From Luzula sylvatica (taxonomy: Eukaryota; Streptophyta; Magnoliopsida; Poales; Juncaceae): a stretch of 64,000 nt of DNA. The DNA is taken from contig OX326961.1 of NCBI GenBank assembly GCA_946800325.1, positions 6,798,655 to 6,862,654 of the forward strand. The letters run 5' to 3'. How positions within the stretch are numbered: the first letter of the stretch is position 1; each line of letters begins with the position of its first letter. Below the pieces are notes generated by a model that was given only the letters and a program-made list of their open reading frames with translations, made no database searches and was not told the DNA's origin. Both the position numbers and the translations under genes were made by a program. Positions 22,401-35,800 of the stretch are shown here, piece after piece.

Positions 22401-25400
22401 TCAAATAACATGTTTTTAGATCATTTGTATCGTATCTTTTACTACATAACTTTTCACCAAATTTTACAAACACTAAGAAAGTTTGTTTTTCTATTCAAAA
22501 CAAGATATTAACGCTTTGAGGAGTTCAAATAACATGTTTTTAGATCATTTGCATCGTATCTTTTACTACATAAGTTTTCACCAAATTTTACAAACACAAA
22601 GAAAGTTTGTTTTTCGATTCAAAACAAGATTTTAACGCTTTGAGGAGTTCAAATAACGTGTTTTTAGATCATTTGTATCGAATCTTTTTACTACATAACT
22701 TTTCACCAAATTTCACAAACACTAAGAAAGTTTGTTTTTCGATTCAAAACAAAATTTTAACGCTTTGAGGAGTTCAAATAACGTGTTTTTATACCATTTG
22801 TATCGTATCTTTTAGTACATAACTTTTCACCAAATTTCACAAACACTAAGAAAGTTTGTTTTTCGATTCAAAACAAGATTTTAACGCTTTAAGAAGTTCA
22901 AATAACGTGTTTTTAGATCATTTGTATCGTATCTTTTAGTGCATAACTTTTCACCAAATTTCACAAACACTAAGAAAGTTTGTTTTTCGATTCAAAACAA
23001 GATTTTAACGCTTTGAGGAGTTCAAATAACGTGTTTTTAGATCATTTGAATCGTATCTTTTACTACATAACTTTTCACCCAATTTCACAAACACTGAGAA
23101 TGTTTGTTTTTCGATTCAAAACAAGATTTTAACGCTTTGAGGAGTTAAAATAACGTGTTTTTAGATCATTGGTATCGTATCATTTAGTGCATAACTTTTC
23201 ACCAAATTTCACCGACACTAAGAAAGTTTGTTTTTCGATTCAAACCAAAATTTTAACGCTTTGAGGAGTTCAAATAACGTGTTTTTAGATCATTTGTATC
23301 GTATCTTTCAGTACATAACTTTTCACCAAATTTCACCAACACTAAGAAAGTTTGTTTTTCGATTCAAAACAAGATTTTAACACTTTGAGGAGTTCAAATA
23401 ACGTGTTTTAAGATCATTTGTATCGTATCTTTCAGTACATAACTTTTCACCAAATTTCACAAACACTAAGAAAGTTTGTTTTTCGATTCAAAACAAGATT
23501 TTAACGCTTTGAGGAGTTCAAACAACGTGTTTTTAGATAATTGGTATCGTATCTTTTACTACATAACTTTTCACCAAATTTCACAAACGCTAAGAAAGTT
23601 TGTTTTTCGATTCAAAACAAGATTTTAACGCTTTGAGGAGTTCAAATAACGTGTTTTTAGATCATTTGTATCGTATCTTTTAGTGCATAACTTTTCACCA
23701 AATTTCACAAACACTAAGAAAGTTTGTTTTTCGATTCAAAACAAGATTTTAACGCTTTAAGAAGTTCAAATAACGTGTTTTTAGATCATTTGTATCGTAT
23801 CTTTTAGTGCATAACTTTTCACCAAATTTCACAGACACTAAGAAAGTTTGTTTTTCGATTCAAAACAAGATTTTAACGCTTTGATGAGTTCAAATAACGT
23901 GTTTTTAGATCATTTGTATCGTATCTTTCAGTACATAACTTTTCACCAAATTTCACAAACACTAAGAAAGTTTGTTTTTCGATTCAAAACAAGATTTTAA
24001 CACTTTGAGGAGTTCAAATAACGTGTTTTAAGATCATTTGTATCGTATATTTCAGTACATAACTTTTCACCAAATTTCACAAACACTAAGAAAGTTTGTT
24101 TTTCGACTCAAAACAAGATTTTAACGCTTTGAGGAGTTCAAATAACGTGTTTTTAGATCATTTGTATCGAATCTTTTACTACATAACTTTTCACCAAATT
24201 TCACAAACACAAAGAAAGTTTGTTTTTCGATTCAAAACAAGATTTTAACGCTTTGAGGAGTTCAAATAACGTGTTTTTAGATCATTTGTATCGTATCTTT
24301 TAGTGCATAACTTTTCACCAAATTTCACAAACACTAAGAAAGTTTGTTTTTCGATTCAAAACAAGATTTTAACGCTTTGAGGAGTTCAAATAACGTGTTT
24401 TTAGATCATTTGTATCGTATCTTTTACTACATAACTTTTCACCAAATTTCACAAACACTAAGAAAGTTTGTTTTTCGATTCAAAACAAGATTTTAACGCT
24501 TTGAGGAGTTCAAATAACGTGTTTTTAGATCATTGGTATCGTATCTTTTACTACATAACTTTTCACCAAATTTCACAAACGCTAAGAAAGTTTGTTTTTC
24601 GATTCAAAACAAGATTTTAACGCTTTGAGGAGTTCGAATAACGTGTTTTTAGATCATTTGTATCGTATCTTTTAGTGCATAACTTTTCACCAAATTTCAC
24701 AAACACTAAGAAAGTTTGTTTTTCGATTCAAAACAAGATTTTAACGCTTTGAGGAGTTCAAATAACGTGTTTTTAGATCATTGGTATCGTATCTTTTACT
24801 ACATAACTTTACACCAAATTTCACAAACGCTAAGAAAGTTTGTTTTTCGATTCAAAACAAGATTTTAACGCTTTGAGGAGTTCAAATAACGTGTTTTTAG
24901 ATCATTTGTATCGTATCTTTTAGTGCGTAACTTTTCACCAAATTTCACAAACACTAAGAAAGTTTGTTTTTCGATTCAAAAATAGGTTTTAACGCTTTGA
25001 GGAGTTCAAATAACGTGTTTTTAGATCATTTGTATCGAATCTTCTACTACATAACTTTTCACCAAATTTCACAAACACAAAGAAAGTTTGTTTTTCGATT
25101 CAAAACAAGATTTTAACGCTTTGAGGAGTTCAAATAACGTGTTTTTAGATCATTTGTATCGTATCTTTTAGTGCATAACTTTTCACCAAATTTCACAAAC
25201 ACTAAGAAAGTTTGTTTTTCGATTCAAAACAAGATTTTAACGCTTTGAGGAGTTCAAATAACGTGTTTTTAGATCATTCGTATCGTATCTTTCAGTACAT
25301 AACTTTTCACCAAATTTCACAAACACTAAGAAAGTTTGTTTTTCGATTCAAAACAAGATTTTAACGCTTTGAGGAGTTCAAACAACGTGTTTTTAGATCA

Positions 25401-28400
25401 TTTGCATCGTATCTTTTACTACATAAGTTTTCACCAAATTTTACAAACACAAAGAAAGTTTGTTTTTCGATTCAAAACAAGATTTTAACGCTTTGAGGAG
25501 TTCAAATAACGTGTTTTTAGATCATTTGTATCGAATCTTTTTACTACATAACTTTTCACCAAATTTCACAAACACTAAGAAAGTTTGTTTTTCGATTCAA
25601 AACAAAATTTTAACGCTTTGAGGAGTTCAAATAACGTGTTTTTATACCATTTGTATCGTATCTTTTAGTACATAACTTTTCACCAAATTTCACAAACACT
25701 AAGAAAGTTTGTTTTTCGATTCAAAACAAGATTTTAACGCTTTAAGAAGTTCAAATAACGTGTTTTTAGATCATTTGTATCGTATCTTTTAGTGCATAAC
25801 TTTTCACCAAATTTCACAAACACTAAGAAAGTTTGTTTTTCGATTCAAAACAAGATTTTAACGCTTTGAGGAGTTCAAATAACGTGTTTTTAGATCATTT
25901 GAATCGTATCTTTTACTACATAACTTTTCACCCAATTTCACAAACACTGAGAATGTTTGTTTTTCGATTCAAAACAAGATTTTAACGCTTTGAGGAGTTA
26001 AAATAACGTGTTTTTAGATCATTGGTATCGTATCATTTAGTGCATAACTTTTCACCAAATTTCACCGACACTAAGAAAGTTTGTTTTTCGATTCAAACCA
26101 AAATTTTAACGCTTTGAGGAGTTCAAATAACGTGTTTTTAGATCATTTGTATCGTATCTTTCAGTACATAACTTTTCACCAAATTTCACCAACACTAAGA
26201 AAGTTTGTTTTTCGATTCAAAACAAGATTTTAACACTTTGAGGAGTTCAAATAACGTGTTTTAAGATCATTTGTATCGTATCTTTCAGTACATAACTTTT
26301 CACCAAATTTCACAAACACTAAGAAAGTTTGTTTTTCGATTCAAAACAAGATTTTAACGCTTTGAGGAGTTCAAACAACGTGTTTTTAGATAATTGGTAT
26401 CGTATCTTTTACTACATAACTTTTCACCAAATTTCACAAACGCTAAGAAAGTTTGTTTTTCGATTCAAAACAAGATTTTAACGCTTTGAGGAGTTCAAAT
26501 AACGTGTTTTTAGATCATTTGTATCGTATCTTTTAGTGCATAACTTTTCACCAAATTTCACAAACACTAAGAAAGTTTGTTTTTCGATTCAAAACAAGAT
26601 TTTAACGCTTTAAGAAGTTCAAATAACGTGTTTTTAGATCATTTGTATCGTATCTTTTAGTGCATAACTTTTCACCAAATTTCACAGACACTAAGAAAGT
26701 TTGTTTTTCGATTCAAAACAAGATTTTAACGCTTTGATGAGTTCACATAACGTGTTTTTAGATCATTTGTATCGTATCTTTCAGTACATAACTTTTCACC
26801 AAATTTCACAAACACTAAGAAAGTTTGTTTTTCGATTCAAAACAAGATTTTAACACTTTGAGGAGTTCAAATAACGTGTTTTAAGATCATTTGTATCGTA
26901 TATTTCAGTACATAACTTTTCACCAAATTTCACAAACACTAAGAAAGTTTGTTTTTCGACTCAAAACAAGATTTTAACGCTTTGAGGAGTTCAAATAACG
27001 TGTTTTTAGATCATTTGTATCGAATCTTTTACTACATAACTTTTCACCAAATTTCACAAACACAAAGAAAGTTTGTTTTTCGATTCAAAACAAGATTTTA
27101 ACGCTTTGAGGAGTTCAAATAACGTGTTTTTAGATCATTTGTATCGTATCTTTTAGTGCATAACTTTTCACCAAATTTCACAAACACTAAGAAAGTTTGT
27201 TTTTCGATTCAAAACAAGATTTTAACGCTTTGAGGAGTTCAAATAACGTGTTTTTAGATCATTTGTATCGTATCTTTTACTACATAACTTTTCACCAAAT
27301 TTCACAAACACTAAGAAAGTTTGTTTTTCGATTCAAAACAAGATTTTAACGCTTTGAGGAGTTCAAATAACGTGTTTTTAGATCATTGGTATCGTATCTT
27401 TTACTACATAACTTTTCACCAAATTTCACAAACGCTAAGAAAGTTTGTTTTTCGATTCAAAACAAGATTTTAACGCTTTGAGGAGTTCGAATAACGTGTT
27501 TTTAGATCATTTGTATCGTATCTTTTAGTGCATAACTTTTCACCAAATTTCACAAACACTAAGAAAGTTTGTTTTTCGATTCAAAACAAGATTTTAACGC
27601 TTTGAGGAGTTCAAATAACGTGTTTTTAGATCATTGGTATCGTATCTTTTACTACATAACTTTACACCAAATTTCACAAACGCTAAGAAAGTTTGTTTTT
27701 CGATTCAAAACAAGATTTTAACGCTTTGAGGAGTTCAAATAACGTGTTTTTAGATCATTTGTATCGTATCTTTTAGTGCGTAACTTTTCACCAAATTTCA
27801 CAAACACTAAGAAAGTTTGTTTTTCGATTCAAAAATAGGTTTTAACGCTTTGAGGAGTTCAAATAACGTGTTTTTAGATCATTTGTATCGAATCTTCTAC
27901 TACATAACTTTTCACCAAATTTCACAAACACAAAGAAAGTTTGTTTTTCGATTCAAAACAAGATTTTAACGCTTTGAGGAGTTCAAATAACGTGTTTTTA
28001 GATCATTTGTATCGTATCTTTTAGTGCATAACTTTTCACCAAATTTCACAAACACTAAGAAAGTTTGTTTTTCGATTCAAAACAAGATTTTAACGCTTTG
28101 AGGAGTTCAAATAACGTGTTTTTAGATCATTCGTATCGTATCTTTCAGTACATAACTTTTCACCAAATTTCACAAACACTAAGAAAGTTTGTTTTTCGAT
28201 TCAAAACAAGATTTTAACGCTTTGAGGAGTTCAAACAACGTGTTTTTAGATCATTTGCATCGTATCTTTTACTACATAAGTTTTCACCAAATTTTACAAA
28301 CACAAAGAAAGTTTGTTTTTCGATTCAAAACAAGATTTTAACGCTTTGAGGAGTTCAAATAACGTGTTTTTAGATCATTTGTATCGAATCTTTTTACTAC

Positions 28401-31350
28401 ATAACTTTTCACCAAATTTCACAAACACTAAGAAAGTTTGTTTTTCGATTCAAAACAAAATTTTAACGCTTTGAGGAGTTCAAATAACGTGTTTTTATAC
28501 CATTTGTATCGTATCTTTTAGTACATAACTTTTCACCAAATTTCACAAACACTAAGAAAGTTTGTTTTTCGATTCAAAACAAGATTTTAACGCTTTAAGA
28601 AGTTCAAATAACGTGTTTTTAGATCATTTGTATCGTATCTTTTAGTGGATAACTTTTCACCAAATTTCACAAACACTAAGAAAGTTTGTTTTTCGATTCA
28701 AAACAAGATTTTAACGCTTTGAGGAGTTCAAATAACGTGTTTTTAGATCATTTGAATCGTATCTTTTACTACATAACTTTTCACCCAATTTCACAAACAC
28801 TGAGAATGTTTGTTTTTCGATTCAAAACAAGATTTTAACGCTTTGAGGAGTTAAAATAACGTGTTTTTAGATCATTGGTATCGTATCATTTAGTGCATAA
28901 CTTTTCACCAAATTTCACAGACACTAAGAAAGTTTGTTTTTCGATTCAAAACAAAATTTTAACGCTTTGAGGAGTTCAAATAACGTGTTTTTAGATCATT
29001 TGTATCGTATCTTTCAGTACATAACTTTTCACCAAATTTCACCAACACTAAGAAAGTTTGTTTTTCGATTCAAAACAAGATTTTAACACTTTGAGGAGTT
29101 CAAATAACGTGTTTTAAGATCATTTGTATCGTATCTTTCAGTACATAACTTTTCACCAAATTTCACAAACACTAAGAAAGTTTGTTTTTCGATTCAAAAC
29201 AAGATTTTAACGCTTTGAGGAGTTCAAACAACGTGTTTTTAGATAATTGGTATCGTATCTTTTACTACATAACTTTTCACCAAATTTCACAAACGCTAAG
29301 AAAGTTTGTTTTTCGATTCAAAACAAGATTTTAACGCTTTGAGGAGTTCAAATAACGTGTTTTTAGATCATTTGTATCGTATCTTTTAGTGCATAACTTT
29401 TCACCAAATTTCACAAACACTAAGAAAGTTTGTTTTTCGATTCAAAACAAGATTTTAACGCTTTAAGAAGTTCAAATAACGTGTTTTTAGATCATTTGTA
29501 TCGTATCTTTTAGTGCATAACTTTTCACCAAATTTCACAGACACTAAGAAAGTTTGTTTTTCGATTCAAAACAAGATTTTAACGCTTTGATGAGTTCAAA
29601 TAACGTGTTTTTAGATCATTTGTATCGTATCTTTCAGTACATAACTTTTCACCAAATTTCACAAACACTAAGAAAGTTTGTTTTTCGATTCAAAACAAGA
29701 TTTTAACACTTTGAGGAGTTCAAATAACGTGTTTTAAGATCATTTGTATCGTATATTTCAGTACATAACTTTTCACCAAATTTCACAAACACTAAGAAAG
29801 TTTGTTTTTCGACTCAAAACAAGATTTTAACGCTTTGAGGAGTTCAAATAACGTGTTTTTAGATCATTTGTATCGAATCTTTTACTACATAACTTTTCAC
29901 CAAATTTCACAAACACAAAGAAAGTTTGTTTTTCGATTCAAAACAAGATTTTAACGCTTTGAGGAGTTCAAATAACGTGTTTTTAGATCATTTGTATCGT
30001 ATCTTTTAGTGCATAACTTTTCACCAAATTTCACAAACACTAAGAAAGTTTGTTTTTCGATTCAAAACAAGATTTTAACGCTTTGAGGAGTTCAAATAAC
30101 GTGTTTTTAGATCATTTGTATCGTATCTTTTACTACATAACTTTTCACCAAATTTCACAAACACTAAGAAAGTTTGTTTTTCGATTCAAAACAAGATTTT
30201 AACGCTTTGAGGAGTTCAAATAACGTGTTTTTAGATCATTGGTATCGTATCTTTTACTACATAACTTTTCACCAAATTTCACAAACGCTAAGAAAGTTTG
30301 TTTTTCGATTCAAAACAAGATTTTAACGCTTTGAGGAGTTCGAATAACGTGTTTTTAGATCATTTGTATCGTATCTTTTAGTGCATAACTTTTCACCAAA
30401 TTTCACAAACACTAAGAAAGTTTGTTTTTCGATTCAAAACAAGATTTTAACGCTTTGAGGAGTTCAAATAACGTGTTTTTAGATCATTGGTATCGTATCT
30501 TTTACTACATAACTTTACACCAAATTTCACAAACGCTAAGAAAGTTTGTTTTTCGATTCAAAACAAGATTTTAACGCTTTGAGGAGTTCAAATAACGTGT
30601 TTTTAGATCATTTGTATCGTATCTTTTAGTGCGTAACTTTTCACCAAATTTCACAAACACTAAGAAAGTTTGTTTTTCGATTCAAAAATAGGTTTTAACG
30701 CTTTGAGGAGTTCAAATAACGTGTTTTTAGATCATTTGTATCGAATCTTCTACTACATAACTTTTCACCAAATTTCACAAACACAAAGAAAGTTTGTTTT
30801 TCGATTCAAAACAAGATTTTAACGCTTTGAGGAGTTCAAATAACGTGTTTTTAGATCATTTGTATCGTATCTTTTAGTGCATAACTTTTCACCAAATTTC
30901 ACAAACACTAAGAAAGTTTGTTTTTCGATTCAAAACAAGATTTTAACGCTTTGAGGAGTTCAAATAACGTGTTTTTAGATCATTCGTATCGTATCTTTCA
31001 GTACATAACTTTTCACCAAATTTCACAAACACTAAGAAAGTTTGTTTTTCGATTCAAAACAAGATTTTAACGCTTTGAGGAGTTCAAACAACGTGTTTTT
31101 AGATCATTTGCATCGTATCTTTTACTACATAAGTTTTCACCAAATTTTACAAACACAAAGAAAGTTTGTTTTTCGATTCAAAACAAGATTTTAACGCTTT
31201 GAGGAGTTCAAATAACGTGTTTTTAGATCATTTGTATCGAATCTTTTTACTACATAACTTTTCACCAAATTTCACAAACACTAAGAAAGTTTGTTTTTCG
31301 ATTCAAAACAAAATTTTAACGCTTTGAGGAGTTCAAATAACGTGTTTTTA
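19500..31350 (-). repeat. higher-order repeat, 23 monomers, 2853 bp, about four copies
   Basis: The AATG marker lies at 20246, 23099, 25952 and 28805, and the AAAAATAGG marker (AGG) at 22131, 24984, 27837 and 30690. All intervals are exactly 2853 bp (23 x 124 + 1, the extra base coming from one 125-bp monomer). Units are nearly identical. CACCGACAC near 20360, 23210 and 26065 is shared by three units but is CACAGACAC in the fourth. The block ends on the right where a monomer with a 10-bp deletion (near 31351) breaks the phase. Confidence 0.9.
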
Positions 31351-31360
31351 TACTTATCTT
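31345..31360 (-). repeat. satellite monomer with 10-bp deletion at an HOR boundary
   Basis: TTTTTATACTTATCTTTTAC replaces the usual ATACCATTTGTATCGTATC region, removing about 10 bp. It coincides with the end of the 2853-bp HOR phase, so it probably marks a recombination or repair breakpoint. Confidence 0.7.
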
Positions 31361-32829
31361 TTACTACATAACTTTTCACCAAATTTCACAAACACTAAGA
31401 AAGTTTGTTTTTCGATTCAAAACAAGATTTTAACGCTTTGAGGAGTTCAAATAACGTGTTTTTAGATCATTGGTATCGTATCTTTTACTACATAACTTTT
31501 CACCAAATTTCACAAACGCTAAGAAAGTTTGTTTTTCGATTCAAAACAAGATTTTAACGCTTTGAGGAGTTCAAATAACGTGTTTTTAGATCATTTGTCT
31601 CGTATCTTTTAGTGCATAACTTTTCACCAAATTTCACAAACACTAAGAAAGTTTGTTTTTCGATTCAAAACAAGATTTTAACGCTTTGAGGAGTTCAAAT
31701 AACGTGTTTTTAGATCATTGGTATCGTATCTTTTACTACATAACTTTTCACCAAATTTCACAAACGCTAAGAAAGTTTGTTTTTCGATTCAAAACAAGAT
31801 TTTAACGCTTTGAGGAGTTCAAATAACGTGTTTTTAGATCATTTGTATCGTATCTTTTAGTGCGTAACTTTTCACCAAATTTCACAAACACTAAGAAAGT
31901 TTGTTTTTCGATTCAAAAATAGGTTTTAACGCTTTGAGGAGTTCAAATAACGTGTTTTTAGATCATTTGTATCGAATCTTCTACTACATAACTTTTCACC
32001 AAATTTCACAAACACAAAGAAAGTTTGTTTTTCGATTCAAAACAAGATTTTAACGCTTTGAGGAGTTCAAATAACATGTTTTTAGATCATTTGTATCGTA
32101 TCTTTTAGTGCATAACTTTTCACCAAATTTCACAAACACTAAGAAAGTTTGTTTTTCGATTCAAAACAAGATTTTAACGCTTTGAGGAGTTCAAATAACG
32201 TGTTTTTAGATCATTTGTATCGTATCTTTCAGTACATAACTTTTCACCAAATTTCACAAACACTAAGAAAGTTTGTTTTTCGATTCAAAACAAGATTTTA
32301 ACGCTTTGAGGAGTTCAAATAACGTGTTTTTAGATCATTGGTATCGTATCTTTTACTACATAACTTTTCACCAAATTTCACAAACACTAAGAAAGTTTGT
32401 TTTTCGATTCAAAACAAGATTTTAACGCTTTGAGGAGTTCAAATAACGTGTTTTTAGATCATTTGTATCGTATCTTTTAATGCATAACTTTTCACCAAAT
32501 TTCACAAACACTAAGAAAGTTTGTTTTTCGATTCAACACAAGATTTTAACGCTTTGAGGAGTTCAAATAACATGTTTTTAGATCATTTGTATCGTATCTT
32601 TTACTACATAACTTTTCACCTAATTTTACAAACACTAAGAAAGTTTGTTTTTCTATTCAAAACAAGATATTAACGCTTTGAGGAGTTCAAATAACATGTT
32701 TTTAGATCATTTGCATCGTATCTTTTACTACATATATTTTCACCAAATTTTACAAACACAAAGAAAGTTTGTTTTTCGATTCAAAACAAGATTTTAACGC
32801 TTTGAGGAGTTCAAATAACGTGTTTTTAG

Positions 32830-35800
32830 ATCATTTGTATCGAATCTTTTTACTACATAACTTTTCACCAAATTTCACAAACACTAAGAAAGTTTGTTTT
32901 TCGATTCAAAACAAAATTTTAACGCTTTGAGGAGTTCAAATAACGTGTTTTTATACCATTTGTATCGTATCTTTTAGTACATAACTTTTCACCAAATTTC
33001 ACAAACACTAAGAAAGTTTGTTTTTCGATTCAAAACAAGATTTTAACGCTTTAAGAAGTTCAAATAACGTGTTTTTAGATCATTTGTATCGTATCTTTTA
33101 GTGCATAACTTTTCACCAAATTTCACAAACACTAAGAAAGTTTGTTTTTCGATTCAAAACAAGATTTTAACGCTTTGAGGAGTTCAAATAACGTGTTTTT
33201 AGATCATTTGAATCGTATCTTTTACTACATAACTTTTCACCCAATTTCACAAACACTGAGAATGTTTGTTTTTCGATTCAAAACAAGATTTTAACGCTTT
33301 GAGGAGTTAAAATAACGTGTTTTTAGATCATTGGTATCGTATCATTTAGTGCATAACTTTTCACCAAATTTCACAGACACTAAGAAAGTTTGTTTTTCGA
33401 TTCAAAACAAAATTTTAACGCTTTGAGGAGTTCAAATAACGTGTTTTTAGATCATTTGTATCGTATCTTTCAGTACATAACTTTTCACCAAATTTCACCA
33501 ACACTAAGAAAGTTTGTTTTTCGATTCAAAACGAGATTTTAACACTTTGAGGAGTTCAAATAACGTGTTTTAAGATCATTTGTATCGTATCTTTCAGTAC
33601 ATAACTTTTCACCAAATTTCACAAACACTAAGAAAGTTTGTTTTTCGATTCAAAACAAGATTTTAACACTTTGAGGAGTTCAAATAACGTGTTTTAAGAT
33701 CATTTGTATCGTATCTTTCAGTACATAACTTTTCACCAAATTTCACAAACACTAAGAAAGTTTGTTTTTCGACTCAAAACAAGATTTTAACGCTTTGAGG
33801 AGTTCAAATAACGTGTTTTTAGATCATTTGTATCGAATCTTTTACTACATAACTTTTCACCAAATTTCACAAACACAAAGAAAGTTTGTTTTTCGATTCA
33901 AAACAAGATTTTAACGCTTTGAGGAGTTCAAATAACGTGTTTTTAGATCATTTGTATCGTATCTTTTAGTGCATAACTTGTCACCAAATTTCACAAACAC
34001 TAAGAAAGTTTGTTTTTCGATTCAAAACAAGATTTTAACGCTTTGAGGAGTACAAATAACGTGTTTTTAGATCATTTGTATCGTATCTTTTACTACATAA
34101 CTTTTCACCAAATTTCACAAACACTAAGAAAGTTTGTTTTTCGATTCAAAACAAGATTTTAACGCTTTGAGGAGTTCAAATAACGTGTTTTTAGATCATT
34201 GGTATCGTATCTTTTACTACATAACTTTTCACCAAATTTCACAAACGCTAAGAAAGTTTATTTTTCGATTCAAAACAAGATTTTAACGCTTTGAGGAGTT
34301 CAAATAACGTGTTTTTAGATCATTTGTCTCGTATCTTTTAGTGCATAACTTTTCACCAAATTTCACAAACACTAAGAAAGTTTGTTTTTCGATTCAAAAC
34401 AAGATTTTAACGCTTTGAGGAGTTCAAATAACGTGTTTTTAGATCATTGGTATCGTATCTTTTACTACATAACTTTTCACCAAATTTCACAAACGCTAAG
34501 AAAGTTTGTTTTTCGATTCAAAACAAGATTTTAACGCTTTGAGGAGTTCAAATAACGTGTTTTTAGATCATTTGTATCGTATCTTTTAGTGCGTAACTTT
34601 TCACCAAATTTCACAAACACTAAGAAAGTTTGTTTTTCGATTCAAAAATAGGTTTTAACGCTTTGAGGAGTTCAAATAACGTGTTTTTAGATCATTTGTA
34701 TCGAATCTTCTACTACATAACTTTTCACCAAATTTCACAAACACAAAGAAAGTTTGTTTTTCGATTCAAAACAAGATTTTAACGCTTTGAGGAGTTCAAA
34801 TAACGTGTTTTTAGATCATTGGTATCGTATCTTTTACTACATAACTTTTCACCAAATTTCACAAACGCTAAGAAAGTTTGTTTTTCGATTCAAAACAAGA
34901 TTTTAACGCTTTGAGGAGTTCAAATAACGTGTTTTTAGATCATTTGTATCGAATCTTTTTACTACATAACTTTTCACCAAATTTCACAAACACTAAGAAA
35001 GTTTGTTTTTCGATTCAAAACAAAATTTTAACGCTTTGAGGAGTTCAAATAACGTGTTTTTATACCATTTGTATCGTATCTTTTAGTACATAACTTTTCA
35101 CCAAATTTCACAAACACTAAGAAAGTTTGTTTTTCGATTCAAAACAAGATTTTAACGCTTTAAGAAGTTCAAATAACGTGTTTTTAGATCATTTGTATCG
35201 TATCTTTTAGTGCATAACTTTTCACCAAATTTCACAAACACTAAGAAAGTTTGTTTTTCGATTCAAAACAAGATTTTAACGCTTTGAGGAGTTCAAATAA
35301 CGTGTTTTTAGATCATTTGAATCGTATCTTTTACTACATAACTTTTCACCCAATTTCACAAACACTGAGAATGTTTGTTTTTCGATTCAAAACAAGATTT
35401 TAACGCTTTGAGGAGTTAAAATAACGTGTTTTTAGATCATTGGTATCGTATCATTTAGTGCATAACTTTTCACCAAATTTCACAGACACTAAGAAAGTTT
35501 GTTTTTCGATTCAAAACAAAATTTTAACGCTTTGAGGAGTTCAAATAACGTGTTTTTAGATCATTTGTATCGTATCTTTCAGTACATAACTTTTCACCAA
35601 ATTTCACCAACACTAAGAAAGTTTGTTTTTCGATTCAAAACGAGATTTTAACACTTTGAGGAGTTCAAATAACGTGTTTTAAGATCATTTGTATCGTATC
35701 TTTCAGTACATAACTTTTCACCAAATTTCACAAACACTAAGAAAGTTTGTTTTTCGATTCAAAACAAGATTTTAACACTTTGAGGAGTTCAAATAACGTG